This document shows positions 18,556 to 28,749 of a DNA stretch of 64,000 nucleotides, one piece after another; within the stretch, counting starts at the first letter, position 1, and every line of letters begins with the position of its first letter. The DNA is from Novosphingobium sp. G106. Lineage in GTDB: Bacteria > Pseudomonadota > Alphaproteobacteria > Sphingomonadales > Sphingomonadaceae. The position numbers and the translations under genes were made by a program. The DNA lies in the NCBI RefSeq assembly GCF_019075875.1, contig NZ_JAHOOZ010000001.1, positions 6,108,108 through 6,172,107 of the forward strand. Direction: 5' to 3'. Under the pieces are notes generated by a model. That model had not been told where the DNA came from. It worked only from the letters and a program-made list of their open reading frames with translations, and made no database searches.

Positions 18556-20106
18556 TCACGGCTCGACAGGCGGATCGTCCTGTGCTGTCGCGTCGGTCGG
18601 TGCTGCTTCCGGCGGTGCCGCGTCGAGCAGGAGCTGGTCGAGTTCCGGATCGGGATAGAGCCCGGTCAGATCATCCTCGCCGTTGACAACGCGCTCGGGT
18701 ACGTAAAGCGTGGCCAGCCAGGATTTCTTTACCGGATCGAGTTCGATCGCGCGGCGCACCGCTGCGACGATCGTGTTTCGCGTCGCTATCCGGTCGGGCG
18801 CCGGTGCGTTCTGGTTGACCAGAGCCTTGTATTTCTGGCCATTGGCGCAGGCGATCCAGGTCTGCACCCAGGAGTCGTCGGCTTGGCCATCGTGCTTCAG
18901 CAACAGGTCGAGCGCGACGAGTGCGTCGGTGTAGGTCTTGCCCTTGTTGGCATAGAGCCCGTCGTGCACGTCGCCGCGCAAGGTGGCGATGTCGATCTTG
19001 CGCTGCGTTTCCGCATTGGCGACGGGGGCGTTGAGCGAAAAGGCGGGAGCGGCGGCGATTACGTTCTTGGCCGTGTCCTGCCGCCCGGCCATGGCCAGCA
19101 CCTGCACGTACTGGCGGACGAGTTCGGGCGACGGTGCGGGGCTGCGGCTGACCAGATCCTGATAGATCGACAGAGCCGGCAGCGGCTTGTTGTCGCGTGC
19201 AAGCGCGTTCGCACGTGCCTGCAGCTCCTCGTCGGTGACCAGTTCGGATAGCGGCCGCTGGACCATGATCTCGTCGGCCAAGCGGATTTTCTCGCGCGTC
19301 GGCGCATCGACCGCATCGGAGATCGGATCGGCGGCGGCGGCGGTGACGGCGGCCTCCGCCTTCTCGCGCATCTCCCGGCCGTCTGCCCCCAGTATCTTGC
19401 CGTCGCTGGTATCGATGTTGTGCCGCTGGCTGGTCGTGAAAACGAGGCTGAGTTTCACCCGCGTGCCGACATAGCCGAGGAAGAAACCGAGGATGAGGAA
19501 ATAGAGCCCGCCGCCGACTGCGAAGACGTGGCCGCCGAACCCGAAGTAGTCATTGACCCGATCACCGAACTCCCCAAGCTTCGCCGGGATGGTTCCCAGT
19601 TGGGTCAGTCCGACACCGACGATGATCTTGGTTAGCCAGTCGCTGATCTGCTCGAGATTGGTGTTGACGTCGCTGAAGGCGGTCTTGCCTTCGGGAGGAG
19701 CCGGATTGGGTTGGGCCGGGGTGCCGGCGTTTGCCTCCTGCTTTCCCGCGGCATGGGCGCCGCGCAGTTCGTTGCTGGTCAAGGTGCGCGGCAGGCCGAA
19801 CAGAAAGCCGGCGAAGATGCCTACGCTGGACGCCCCGCCAACGATCGCCAGCGCGAGCAGGCCGCCGCAGAGATTCGCGATGATCGATGAAGAATTATCG
19901 TTCTTGATCCCTACGGCGGCGCCGTAGACGAAGGACGCGATAATCCCGGCGACCGCGAGCAGGACGAGCAATCGATCGAATCCGCCCAGATAGCCGGTCC
20001 ACAGGGCCTGGTTCCTTTGGGATTCGAGCTGGTCGAACGTCGCCCCGCCTGGATCGGCCCTCGTCCCTCGAAATGGAACTACTCTACCGGTCTCGATCGC
20101 CGCCAT
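18556..20106 (-). CDS. Inner-membrane protein with helical cytoplasmic repeat region, function unknown
   Basis: A 516-residue protein. Hydrophobic segments lie near residues 48-68, 75-110 and 205-230. Between them is a conserved-looking amphipathic stretch, TNLEQISDWLTKIIVGVGL. After the last segment come about 280 mostly helical residues (for example SELVTDEELQARANALARD and YANKGKTYTDALVALDLLLK) that look TPR-like, ending in an acidic, proline-rich tail. I do not recognise a named family. The layout suggests a membrane anchor with a scaffold or sensor domain. ATG 20104-20106 is preferred over an upstream TTG because GGGGGG precedes it. It sits alone between an AhpD-like gene and recA. Confidence 0.8.
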   Translation of the reverse strand: MAAIETGRVVPFRGTRADPGGATFDQLESQRNQALWTGYLGGFDRLLVLLAVAGIIASFVYGAAVGIKNDNSSSIIANLCGGLLALAIVGGASSVGIFAGFLFGLPRTLTSNELRGAHAAGKQEANAGTPAQPNPAPPEGKTAFSDVNTNLEQISDWLTKIIVGVGLTQLGTIPAKLGEFGDRVNDYFGFGGHVFAVGGGLYFLILGFFLGYVGTRVKLSLVFTTSQRHNIDTSDGKILGADGREMREKAEAAVTAAAADPISDAVDAPTREKIRLADEIMVQRPLSELVTDEELQARANALARDNKPLPALSIYQDLVSRSPAPSPELVRQYVQVLAMAGRQDTAKNVIAAAPAFSLNAPVANAETQRKIDIATLRGDVHDGLYANKGKTYTDALVALDLLLKHDGQADDSWVQTWIACANGQKYKALVNQNAPAPDRIATRNTIVAAVRRAIELDPVKKSWLATLYVPERVVNGEDDLTGLYPDPELDQLLLDAAPPEAAPTDATAQDDPPVEP

Positions 20107-20407
20107 GCCACCCCCCTGCGGATAGGCCAATATCAATAGGTTATTGCATTACTTCGGAAATACAGGCTGTTGACCTGACCATCGCAGGAAATCGATGCCC
20201 GAACCCAAATGTAAATCATGTCGGCAGTGGCTGATTTTCAAACAATATCCATAACGGATACTTAGTGGCTCCGGCTGCCATTCCTGGTGAACCGGCCAGC
20301 TTGTCTCGAAAGGGGAGGGGGTAATAACCGATCGGTCCATTGTGAACACGATTGGCCCGCGGGTGGGAACGGCGCAGCGGGTTCTGGCCGGCCCTTGAAA
20401 TTTTTTT

Positions 20408-20422
20408 GTTCCCCTCTTGTTC
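20408..20422 (+). promoter_or_regulatory. LexA binding site (SOS box) of recA
   Basis: GTTC-CCCTCTT-GTTC at 20408-20422 matches the alphaproteobacterial SOS box GTTC-N7-GTTC exactly. It lies 74 bases before the recA start and is followed by GGGAACAAAC, giving a second partial half site. LexA repression released by DNA damage is expected. Confidence 0.88.
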
Positions 20423-20495
20423 GATGGGAACAAACGCGATACATGAAGCGCCAGTTGACCTTCCCGGTCGGTGCTCTAGGCAGGAGGACGTGAAA

Positions 20496-21569
20496 ATGGC
20501 TGCTCAGCTCAAGCTGATCCAGGAAGGCAAGGAAAAGGACTCCATGGACCGTCAAAAGGCGCTCGAAGCAGCGCTGGCTCAGATCGATCGCGCCTTCGGC
20601 AAGGGCTCCGCGATGAAGCTCGGCTCGAAGGAGACGATGCAGGTGGAGACGATCTCTACCGGCTCGCTCGGGCTCGACATCGCGCTCGGCGTCGGCGGCC
20701 TGCCGCGCGGACGCGTGATCGAAGTCTACGGTCCGGAAAGCTCGGGCAAGACCACGCTGGCCCTGCACGTCATCGCCGAGGCGCAGAAGACCGGCGGCAC
20801 CGCGGCCTTCATCGATGCCGAGCATGCGCTCGATCCGGCCTATGCCAAGAAGCTGGGCGTCAATATCGACGAACTGATCGTGTCGCAGCCCGACACCGGC
20901 GAGCAGGCGCTCGAAATCGTCGACACGCTGGTGCGCTCGAACGCGATCGATGTGCTCGTGGTCGACTCGGTCGCCGCGCTGGTTCCCCGTGCCGAGATCG
21001 AGGGCGAGATGGGCGACAGCCACGTCGGCCTGCAGGCGCGCCTGATGTCGCAGTCGCTGCGCAAGCTCACCGGCTCGATCAGCCGCTCGCGCTGCATGGT
21101 GATCTTCATCAACCAGCTGCGCATGAAGATCGGCGTGATGTACGGCAATCCCGAGACGACGACGGGCGGCAACGCGCTCAAGTTCTATGCCTCGGTCCGC
21201 CTCGACATCCGCCGCACCGGCCAGATCAAGGACCGCGACGAGATCACCGGCAACGCCACGCGCGTCAAGGTCGTCAAGAACAAGGTCGCGCCGCCGTTCA
21301 AGCAGGTCGAGTTCGACATCATGTACGGCGAGGGCATCTCGAAGATCGGCGAGATCCTCGACCTCGGCGTCAAGGCCGGCATCGTCGAGAAGTCGGGTGC
21401 GTGGTTCAGCTACGACTCGATCCGCATCGGCCAGGGTCGCGAGAATTCGAAGCAGTATCTCAAGGACAATCCCGAAGTTGCCGACCGCCTGGAAGCCGCA
21501 ATCCGCGGCCGCACCGACGGTCTTGCGGAGGAAATGATGGCAGGCCCGGACGCGGACGACGACATCTGA
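20496..21569 (+). CDS. recA: Recombinase RecA
   Basis: A 357-residue ATP-dependent strand-exchange protein and coprotease for LexA. The Walker A motif GPESSGKTT spans residues 79-87, Walker B is [12 protein letters not shown], and loop L2 has [20 protein letters not shown]. The acidic C-terminus ends GPDADDDI. Start is the ATG at 20496, eight bases after AGGAGG; a GTG six bases earlier is too close to the ribosome site. The SOS box upstream predicts damage induction. Confidence 0.98.
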   Translation: MAAQLKLIQEGKEKDSMDRQKALEAALAQIDRAFGKGSAMKLGSKETMQVETISTGSLGLDIALGVGGLPRGRVIEVYGPESSGKTTLALHVIAEAQKTGGTAAFIDAEHALDPAYAKKLGVNIDELIVSQPDTGEQALEIVDTLVRSNAIDVLVVDSVAALVPRAEIEGEMGDSHVGLQARLMSQSLRKLTGSISRSRCMVIFINQLRMKIGVMYGNPETTTGGNALKFYASVRLDIRRTGQIKDRDEITGNATRVKVVKNKVAPPFKQVEFDIMYGEGISKIGEILDLGVKAGIVEKSGAWFSYDSIRIGQGRENSKQYLKDNPEVADRLEAAIRGRTDGLAEEMMAGPDADDDI

Positions 21570-21612
21570 CCTCCAAGGAGCGCCGGCGTCAAAACCGGCA
21601 CTCGAGGGAACG

Positions 21613-21650
21613 GGACCGGCGCGGGCCAAGTGGCTGCGTCGGTCCTTTTC
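21613..21650 (+). terminator. Intrinsic terminator after recA
   Basis: GGACCGGCGC (21613-21622) pairs with GCGTCGGTCC (21636-21645), one G-U pair allowed, followed by TTTT. It lies 44 bases after the recA stop and 145 bases before the next gene. Confidence 0.7.
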
Positions 21651-21794
21651 ATTTGCGCCGGAATCGGCGCGTGGCTGGAAACGAGATCGGCTGAACGGTA
21701 GAGAAAGTGCGGCGATTGGCTTGGTGCGGGATATGGACTGCCTGCCGCGGTCGATGGCACACTGGCGGAAGCAGCATCCACCAGGAAAAAGCCG

Positions 21795-22340
21795 ATGGCG
21801 ACCTCCCTTTATGATCTCAGCGTGCCGACTTTCCTGCAGACCGTGCGGGCGATGGGTGGCTTCCTCGATCGTGCAGTCGCGCACTGCGCCGAGATCGGCA
21901 CCGACCCCGACGATTTCGTCGATGCCCGCCTCTATGACGACATGGCGCCGTTCCATTTCCAGATCGAGGCGGCCTGGCACCATGCCGTATGGGGCGTCGA
22001 AGCTTTGATCACGGGCGCCTTCGCGCCGCCCGGGCTGGTCGGACCGGTTCCCTTCGCCGAGCTCAGAGCCATGATCGCCAGCGGGGAAAAGGCCTTGCAG
22101 GCGTTCACGCGCGACGCAGTCGACCGCTGTGCCGGCAAGGCGCTCGACATGCAGATCGGCCCGCGGCTGCTCGCCTTCACCGCGGAGACCTTCATCCTTT
22201 CGTTCTCACTGCCCAACTTTCATTTCCACGCGGTCACCGCCTACGACATCCTGCGCAACCGCGGCGTGCCGATCGGCAAGCGCGACTACGAAGGGCAGCT
22301 TCGCACGCGATCGGCTGAGCTATCCGATATGGTGCCATGA
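21795..22340 (+). CDS. DUF1993 family protein
   Basis: A 181-residue helical protein beginning MATSLYDLSVPTFLQTVRAM, with HFQIEAAWHHAVWGVE and NFHFHAVTAYDILRNRGVPI. These match the DUF1993 family, whose four-helix fold resembles DinB-like metal-binding proteins. Conserved His residues (HHAVWG, FHFHAVTAY) could bind metal. The function is not established. It stands alone downstream of recA with its own likely promoter. Confidence 0.8.
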   Translation: MATSLYDLSVPTFLQTVRAMGGFLDRAVAHCAEIGTDPDDFVDARLYDDMAPFHFQIEAAWHHAVWGVEALITGAFAPPGLVGPVPFAELRAMIASGEKALQAFTRDAVDRCAGKALDMQIGPRLLAFTAETFILSFSLPNFHFHAVTAYDILRNRGVPIGKRDYEGQLRTRSAELSDMVP

Positions 22341-22342
22341 TC

Positions 22343-22371
22343 TTGACATTTTATCCCGAATAGGTTATTTA
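22343..22371 (+). promoter_or_regulatory. Putative sigma-70-type promoter
   Basis: A perfect TTGACA (22343-22348) is followed after 17 bases by TATTTA (22366-22371), a moderate -10. Initiation would fall near 22,378, inside a stretch with no gene on the plus strand. It is in an AT-rich patch unusual for this neighbourhood. Confidence 0.5.
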
Positions 22372-22839
22372 CCCTCGCGATGGGTGTGTGAGGGCGACAG
22401 GCCTTCGTCTCTTGCTCTCCCGCACAGTGGCCGGTGCGCGCGGCAGCGCGCTCCCCGCGACGAAGGATCAGGGCGGAGGTTTCACTCCGTAGGACGATGG
22501 CAGGGCAGCGAGCCGGCCCGTCGTTCAAGCCTTCGCGCCGCAGGCCGTGCCGGAGATTTGTGCGATCTTGCTCCGGCCGTTCGCAACCAGACGCGCACGC
22601 ATAGTCTCAAGCGCCGCAGGGAGGCGCACCGGCCGCACCGTCACCGATCAGCAGGAGAGGCGCACCGTCAAATCCAACATTACCCGTCGCTCCTGCGCAG
22701 GCAGGGCCCAGATGACGGCGCGTTCGAACGCGGAGCTTGAGTTGATCAGCCGAGCTTATCTAGGCCCCTGCCTACGCAGCGGTGACGAGGTAGGAGTGGA
22801 CGGTAGTTGGGGGCGATGGCCCCCACATCACCCTTCTGC
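22372..22839 (+). other. 468-base intergenic stretch, possible structured RNA
   Basis: No convincing protein gene lies here; the open frames are GC-driven. Downstream of the putative promoter are paired segments: CCTTCGTC (22402-22409) with GACGAAGG (22459-22466) enclosing GCGCGC-GGCA-GCGCGC; then CGGAG/CTCCG; then GGACGA with TCGTTC. A small RNA from 22,378 of about 150 bases is possible. I found no conserved motif of tmRNA, RNase P RNA or SRP RNA. A 6S-like RNA cannot be excluded. Confidence 0.35.
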
Positions 22840-24915
22840 TCAGGCCGCCTCGGCAGTCCGCGCCTTCACGACGTCATCGGCATGTTTCCCGCCGAGTTCC
22901 TGCAGGTGATCGAACCCGGCGGTGAACCCCGCCAGCCCCTGGCTCAGCGAGCGCAGCTCTGCGTCCAGCCCGTGCAGCGCCGCCTCGGGCAGCAGTGCCT
23001 CGACGCGTTCCCAGCGCGCCCAGTCGGGGTGCGGCGAGAGGCCGAGAATCTGCCCGCGCCGGCTCGACAACACCGAGCCTGCTTTCGATCCGGTGCCAGA
23101 AGGCGTGTCGACCGCGACCTTGCAGATCGGTTCGAGCAGATAGGGAGCGGCCGAGGCCAAGGCTTCCGACATCGCCATTCGCCCGGCGATGCGGAAGGCC
23201 AATTCCGACGAATCGACCGTGTGGAACGAGCCGTCGGTCAGCGTCACCGCCACGTCGACCACGGGGAAGCCCAGCGGGCCTTTTTCCATGGCGTCGCGGA
23301 TACCGGCCTCGACCGCGGGGATATATTGCTTGGGGATCGCACCGCCGCTGATCTTGTCGGTGAACTGGAAGCCTTCACCGCGCCCCAGCGGCCGGATCTC
23401 GATCACGCAGTCGCCGTACTGACCGTGCCCGCCCGACTGCTTCTTGTGCCGCCCCCGCTGGGTCGCCCCTTTTCGGATCGATTCGCGGTAGGCGATGCGC
23501 GGCGGCCTGGTGTCGACCGAGACGCCGTAGCGGCGCTGCAGCCGGCCGAGCACGACGGCCAGGTGATCGTCGTTGACCCCGCGCAGCAGGGTCTCGTGGG
23601 TGGCATCGTCCTGCGACCATTGCAGCGCCGGGTCCTCCTCGCAGAGCCGGTGCAGCGCGGTCGAGAGCTTGACGTCGTCCTTCCGATCGCGCGTGGTGAT
23701 GGCGAGGCTGGCATTGCGCGCCGGATATTCGACGAGCAGCGCCGAGGTGCATTTCGCCCCCTTGCCGGGCAGCAGCATGCCGCTGCGCGCCGCATCGACC
23801 TTGGCCACCGCGACGACGTCGCCCGAGGCGGCCGCGGCCTGCTTGGCGGTCTTGTCGCCCTGGAGCACGAACAGCGAGCCGGTGCGTGCCGATTCGTCGC
23901 CGACGATCAACTCGTCGCCCTCGTGGATCCCTGCACCGAGCACGCGGCCGAGCGCGAGCCGGCCCATGGCGCCGCCGTTGGCGATCTTGAACACGTGCAG
24001 CGCGGTGCCGTTCTCGACGCCGAGCCGGATCGCGGCGATCTCGGGCTCGGGCACTTCGTGGCGCAGAAGCTTGAGCAGCCGGTGCACGCCGCCGCCGGTC
24101 AGCGCCGAGCCGAGCAGCACGGGCACGACCTTGCCCGTCGCCGTATCGATCGCGAGGTCGGCCATGACCAGTGACGGATCGGGCGTTTCGTCCATCAGCA
24201 AGGTCTCGAGCAGCGCGTCGTCGAAATCGGCCAGCGTCTCGAGCAGATGGCCGCGCTCCTCGCGCTCGCGCTCGAGCAGTTCGCCGGGGATTTCGACGCG
24301 TTCGGATTCCTTGCCCGGCCGGTAGCGGTAGGCGCGCTCCATCGCGAGATCGACATAGCCGGTGACGTGCTCGCCCTCGCGAATCGGAATCTGGCGCAGC
24401 GCCAGCGGCTCGCCGCTCATCGGCTGCAGTTCGGCGATCAGGTCGCGGATTGCGCCCGCGCGGGCGTTCTCGATCTTGTTGACGAAGATGGCATGCGGCA
24501 CGCCCAGTTCGTCGAGCCGGCGCAGCATCGGTTCGGCCAGCGCCGCGCGCTCGGGCGCGGGGTCGATCACGACGAGTGCCATGTCAGCGGACTGCAGCGC
24601 GGCGAGGCCGTCGGCGGCGAAGCCGGTGCCGCCGGGCATGTCGATCAGGGCGAAGTGGTCGCCCAGGTAATCGAGATGCATGAGGTTGATTTCGGTCGAA
24701 CCGCGGCGGGCCCGCGCCTCGGGGCTGGCATCGCCGACCGTGGTTCCGGCCTCGACGCTGCCTTGTCGGTTGATCGCGCCGCTGGCGAAGAGCAGCGCCT
24801 CGGCGAGGCTGGTCTTTCCCGTGCCCGCCGGCCCCACCAGCGCTATGGCGCGTGTCAGGGGAGCACGGGCAGAACTGCTGCCGTTGGCGGAACCTTTATG
24901 TGTGACGTTGCCCAT
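22840..24915 (-). CDS. Elongation factor G-like translational GTPase (FusA2-type)
   Basis: A 691-residue five-domain GTPase related to EF-G. G1 is GPAGTGKTS (residues 28-36), G3 is DMPG in place of the usual DTPG, and G4 is NKIE in place of NKxD. Domain IV includes GHGQYGDCVIEIRPLGRGEG, and domain V ends with the usual GxVLxxRRGQILG-like segment. Such paralogues are widespread, are not the main translocase and have no settled role. The canonical fusA would lie elsewhere in an str operon. The altered G motifs point to a specialised or slow GTPase. Confidence 0.85.
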   Translation of the reverse strand: MGNVTHKGSANGSSSARAPLTRAIALVGPAGTGKTSLAEALLFASGAINRQGSVEAGTTVGDASPEARARRGSTEINLMHLDYLGDHFALIDMPGGTGFAADGLAALQSADMALVVIDPAPERAALAEPMLRRLDELGVPHAIFVNKIENARAGAIRDLIAELQPMSGEPLALRQIPIREGEHVTGYVDLAMERAYRYRPGKESERVEIPGELLEREREERGHLLETLADFDDALLETLLMDETPDPSLVMADLAIDTATGKVVPVLLGSALTGGGVHRLLKLLRHEVPEPEIAAIRLGVENGTALHVFKIANGGAMGRLALGRVLGAGIHEGDELIVGDESARTGSLFVLQGDKTAKQAAAASGDVVAVAKVDAARSGMLLPGKGAKCTSALLVEYPARNASLAITTRDRKDDVKLSTALHRLCEEDPALQWSQDDATHETLLRGVNDDHLAVVLGRLQRRYGVSVDTRPPRIAYRESIRKGATQRGRHKKQSGGHGQYGDCVIEIRPLGRGEGFQFTDKISGGAIPKQYIPAVEAGIRDAMEKGPLGFPVVDVAVTLTDGSFHTVDSSELAFRIAGRMAMSEALASAAPYLLEPICKVAVDTPSGTGSKAGSVLSSRRGQILGLSPHPDWARWERVEALLPEAALHGLDAELRSLSQGLAGFTAGFDHLQELGGKHADDVVKARTAEAA

Positions 24916-25108
24916 CGTCGCCTCCTCTCTTTGTGAAGGCGCGCTGGCGCTGTTTTGCGCTCAGACGCGCAAGACGGGATGGGGATGCTGTGCCTCTATG
25001 CGATGAGTCGCAAGTGGAATCTTGTTGTGCCGGGCGGCCTGTCTTCCTACTTTCCTAGGTTCCGGCGCGAGGAACAGAGTCGCCTCGCGGCGCATTGTGG
25101 CGATTGTC

Positions 25109-26041
25109 ATGGCGAGCCCGCTTCCAGTGCTGATCAACCATGCCGGCGGCACCGCCGCGGCGCTTGGCGAATCGCTGCGTGAGACGGTGGAACAAGCCTT
25201 TGCCGCGGCCGGCCAGGAGATCGAACTCGAGCTGGTCGACGGGGCCGGGATGGCCGAAGCCGTGGCGCGCCACCGCGGCAAGCCGCGCGTGGTAGTGGGC
25301 GGCGGCGACGGTACGCTGGGCTGCGCCGCGACCGTGCTGGCCAATACCCCTACCGCTCTCGCGATCCTGCCGCTGGGCACGCGCAACCACCTGGCGCGCC
25401 AGCTAGAGATTCCGCTCGAACTCGACGCTGCGGTGGCAGTGGCGGTCGGCGGCCAGCGCCGGCGCATCGATCTCGGCGCGGCGGGCGAGCGGGTGTTCGT
25501 CAACAATGCCTCGTTCGGCATCTACACGCGGTTCGTGCGCCAGCGCGACCAGCAGAACGGGCCCAAGTGGCTGAATTCGATTCCGGCGACCTGGCACGTG
25601 CTGCGCCATATGCGCGCGCAGCAGTTCACGCTCGACCTCGACGGCGAGCCGCGCACGGTGGCCACGCCGCTGCTCTTCGTCGGCAACAACCAGTATTCGA
25701 TCGACCCAGGGCGCCTCGGCGAGCGCGAGGCGATGGACGATGGCCAGCTCTCGATCTTCGCCGTGGCCGCGCAGGGACCGCACAAGCTGGTCGCTTTCGC
25801 CCTGCGCGCACTGGTCGGCCTGGCCCGGCCCGAGCGCGACTTCGCAGAGTGCGCAAGCGCGGCCGAAGTCGTGATCGACGGGCAGGGCTGGATCGAAGGC
25901 GCCTTCGACGGCGAGCTCGAATGGATGGCCTTGCCGCTGCGCCTGCGCAGCCTGCCGAGCGCGCTCGGCGTGGTGACTCCGCGGGAAACCACGCAACCCG
26001 AACGGAATCTGTTCAAGATTCACGGTTCCAGGACGCACTGA
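25109..26041 (+). CDS. Diacylglycerol/lipid kinase family protein
   Basis: A 310-residue protein of the DAGK catalytic-domain superfamily. [17 protein letters not shown] carries the GGDGT nucleotide motif, followed by [16 protein letters not shown] and a C-terminal beta-sandwich. Relatives phosphorylate diacylglycerol, phosphatidylglycerol or sphingoid bases. Sphingomonads make sphingolipids, so a sphingoid substrate is possible but unproven. Start chosen at ATG 25109 because [14 protein letters not shown] begins the conserved strand; upstream starts in the same frame give a non-conserved leader. Confidence 0.78.
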   Translation: MASPLPVLINHAGGTAAALGESLRETVEQAFAAAGQEIELELVDGAGMAEAVARHRGKPRVVVGGGDGTLGCAATVLANTPTALAILPLGTRNHLARQLEIPLELDAAVAVAVGGQRRRIDLGAAGERVFVNNASFGIYTRFVRQRDQQNGPKWLNSIPATWHVLRHMRAQQFTLDLDGEPRTVATPLLFVGNNQYSIDPGRLGEREAMDDGQLSIFAVAAQGPHKLVAFALRALVGLARPERDFAECASAAEVVIDGQGWIEGAFDGELEWMALPLRLRSLPSALGVVTPRETTQPERNLFKIHGSRTH

Positions 26042-26091
26042 GCCCCGCTTCCTGCTTGTCGCACGCCCGCGCGTCGCTTATCGGCGCGTCT

Positions 26092-28749
26092 ATGAGCTCG
26101 ACCAACGAAATCCGCCGGTCCTTCCTCGACTATTTCGCGGCCAACGGCCACGAGGCCGTGCCGTCCGCACCGCTGGTGCCGTACAACGACCCGACCTTGA
26201 TGTTCGTCAACGCGGGCATGGTCCCGTTCAAGAACGTCTTCACCGGCCTCGAAGCGCGCGGCGTGCCGCGGGCGGCCTCGTCGCAGAAGTGCGTGCGGGC
26301 GGGCGGCAAGCACAACGATCTCGACAACGTCGGCTATACCGCGCGGCACCATACCTTCTTCGAGATGCTGGGGAATTTCTCCTTCGGCGACTATTTCAAG
26401 GAACAGGCGATCACCCACGCCTGGACCCTGCTGACCAAGGAATGGGGCCTGCCGGCGGACAAGCTGACCGCCACGGTCTATCACACCGACGACGAGGCCT
26501 TCGACCTCTGGCGCAAGATCGCCGGCCTGCCCGAGGAGCGGATCATCCGCATCGCCACCTCGGACAACTTCTGGTCGATGGGCGACACCGGCCCCTGCGG
26601 ACCCTGCTCGGAAATCTTCTTCGACCACGGCGATCACATCTGGGGCGGCCCCCCGGGATCGCCCGAGGAGGACGGCGATCGCTTCATCGAGATCTGGAAT
26701 CTCGTGTTCATGCAGTTCGACCAGCAGTCGGGCGGGGATCGCATTCCGCTGCCCAAGCCGTCGATCGACACCGGCATGGGGCTGGAGCGCATCTCCGCGG
26801 TCATGCAGGGCGTGCACGACAACTACGACACCGACACCTTCAAGGCGCTGATCGCGGCTTCGGAGAGCCTGACCGGGGTCAAGGCCGAGGGCGATACCCA
26901 GGCCAGTCACCGCGTCATCGCCGACCACCTGCGCTCGACCTCGTTCCTGCTCGCCGACGGCGTGCTGCCTTCGAACGAGGGCCGCGGTTACGTGCTGCGC
27001 CGGATCATGCGCCGCGCCATGCGCCACGCGCACCTGCTCGGCGCCAAGGATCCGCTGATGCACCGCCTGGTGCCCGCGCTGATCGCCGAGATGGGCCAGG
27101 CCTATCCCGAGCTCGGCCGTGCACAGCCGCTGATCGAGGAAACGCTGCAGCGCGAGGAAGTCCAGTTCCGCCGCACCTTGACCAACGGCCTGCGCCTGCT
27201 CGACGAGGCGACGCAAAGCTTGGGCGAGGGCGACAGCCTGCCCGGCGACACCGCGTTCAAGCTCTACGACACCTTCGGCTTCCCCTACGACCTGACCGAG
27301 GACGCGCTGCGTGCCCGCGGCATCGGCGTCGACAAGCAGGGCTTTGATGCTGCGATGGCGCAGCAGAAGGCAGCGGCACGCGCGGCCTGGAAGGGCTCGG
27401 GCGACGCAGCGGCGGGCGAGGTCTGGTTCGACATCGCCGAGCGCGAAGGCGCGACCGAATTTACCGGCTACACCGCGACGAGCGGCGAAGGCAAAGTCGT
27501 GGCGCTGGTCAAGAACGGCGCCGAAGTCGATGCGGCCCAGGCCGGCGACGAGGTCATCGTCCTGACCAACCAGACGCCGTTCTACGGCGAGAGCGGCGGC
27601 CAGAGCGGCGATACCGGCGTGATCAGCGGCGGTGACGGACTGAAGCTCACCGTGTCCGATACCGCGAAGCCGCTCGGCCGGCTCCACGCGCATCACGCCA
27701 AGGTCGAGAGCGGCACGATCCGCACCGGCGACACCGTCCACCTCGAAGTCGATCTCGAGCGCCGCGACGCGATCCGCGCCAACCATTCGGCGACGCACCT
27801 GCTGCACGCCGCGCTGCGCGGCCGCCTCGGCGGTCATGTCACGCAGAAGGGCTCGCTCGTCGCCGCCGACCGGCTGCGCTTCGACTTCTCGCATCCCGCC
27901 GCGCTGACCGCCGGGGACATCGCTGCGATCGAAGCCGAAGTGAACGCGGAGATCCGCCACAACGAACCCGTCACCACGCGGCTGATGACGCCCGAGGACG
28001 CGATCAACGCCGGCGCCATGGCGCTGTTCGGCGAGAAGTACGGCGACGAGGTTCGCGTGCTGTCGATGGGGCGGACCAACTGGCAGGACAGCGGCCATAA
28101 CTATTCGGTCGAGCTCTGCGGCGGCACCCACGTTGCCGCCACGGGCGACATCGGCGTGTTCCGCGTGATCAGCGAGAGCGCGGTCAGCTCGGGCGTGCGC
28201 CGGATCGAGGCGCTGACGGGTGAGGGCGCGCGCAAGTGGCTGGTCGGCCGCGAGGACGCGCTCAAGGGCACCGCGAGCCTGCTGCGCACCACGCCCGAAG
28301 ACGTCGAGGCGCGCGTCGCCGCGCTGCTTGACGAGCGCCGCAAGATGGAACGCGAACTGGCCGAAGCGAAGAAGGCGCTGGCGCTCGGTGGCGGCGGGGC
28401 GAAAGCCGAGGCGGCCGACGAGGAAGTCGGCGGGGTCAAGTTCTCCGGCCAGGTCATCGACGGACTCGACGCCAAGGAACTGCGCGGCCTGCTCGATCAG
28501 GAGAAGCAGCGCATGGGCTCGGGTGTGGCCGCGATCGTCGTGGTCAACGAAGGCAAGGCCAGCATCGCGGCGGCGGTGACCGAGGACCTGACCGGCAAGG
28601 TCAGCGCGGTCGACCTGGTCCGCGCTGGCGTCGAAGCGCTCGGCGGCAAGGGCGGCGGCGGCCGACCCGACATGGCCCAGGGCGGCGGTCCCGACGGCGC
28701 CAAGGCGGCCGAGGCGATCGCGGCGGTGAAGGCGGTGCTTGTAGGCTAA
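26092..28749 (+). CDS. alaS: Alanine-tRNA ligase
   Basis: An 885-residue class II synthetase. Motif 1 lies around [15 protein letters not shown], motif 2 around [19 protein letters not shown], and motif 3 in DTGMGLERI. The editing domain has the zinc ligands HSATHLLH and CGGTH. The C-terminal C-Ala region is rich in Glu, Lys and Gly. It charges tRNA-Ala and clears mischarged Ser and Gly. Start is the ATG at 26092, giving [15 protein letters not shown]; the open frame extends upstream into the lipid kinase gene but carries no AlaS-like residues there. Confidence 0.98.
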   Translation: MSSTNEIRRSFLDYFAANGHEAVPSAPLVPYNDPTLMFVNAGMVPFKNVFTGLEARGVPRAASSQKCVRAGGKHNDLDNVGYTARHHTFFEMLGNFSFGDYFKEQAITHAWTLLTKEWGLPADKLTATVYHTDDEAFDLWRKIAGLPEERIIRIATSDNFWSMGDTGPCGPCSEIFFDHGDHIWGGPPGSPEEDGDRFIEIWNLVFMQFDQQSGGDRIPLPKPSIDTGMGLERISAVMQGVHDNYDTDTFKALIAASESLTGVKAEGDTQASHRVIADHLRSTSFLLADGVLPSNEGRGYVLRRIMRRAMRHAHLLGAKDPLMHRLVPALIAEMGQAYPELGRAQPLIEETLQREEVQFRRTLTNGLRLLDEATQSLGEGDSLPGDTAFKLYDTFGFPYDLTEDALRARGIGVDKQGFDAAMAQQKAAARAAWKGSGDAAAGEVWFDIAEREGATEFTGYTATSGEGKVVALVKNGAEVDAAQAGDEVIVLTNQTPFYGESGGQSGDTGVISGGDGLKLTVSDTAKPLGRLHAHHAKVESGTIRTGDTVHLEVDLERRDAIRANHSATHLLHAALRGRLGGHVTQKGSLVAADRLRFDFSHPAALTAGDIAAIEAEVNAEIRHNEPVTTRLMTPEDAINAGAMALFGEKYGDEVRVLSMGRTNWQDSGHNYSVELCGGTHVAATGDIGVFRVISESAVSSGVRRIEALTGEGARKWLVGREDALKGTASLLRTTPEDVEARVAALLDERRKMERELAEAKKALALGGGGAKAEAADEEVGGVKFSGQVIDGLDAKELRGLLDQEKQRMGSGVAAIVVVNEGKASIAAAVTEDLTGKVSAVDLVRAGVEALGGKGGGGRPDMAQGGGPDGAKAAEAIAAVKAVLVG

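Noticed and set aside
22372..22839. tmRNA, RNase P RNA or SRP RNA in the gap after the DUF1993 gene
   Set aside because: The conserved sequences of these RNAs (tag frame and CCA end, RNase P core, SRP tetraloop region) were not found on either strand by eye.
25567..26091. Upstream extension of alaS by 175 codons
   Set aside because: The extension overlaps the lipid kinase gene in another frame and has no synthetase similarity; AlaS starts with [11 protein letters not shown] at 26092.
26020..28131. A 703-codon minus-strand frame opposite alaS
   Set aside because: alaS is unambiguous; the antisense frame has no recognisable motif.
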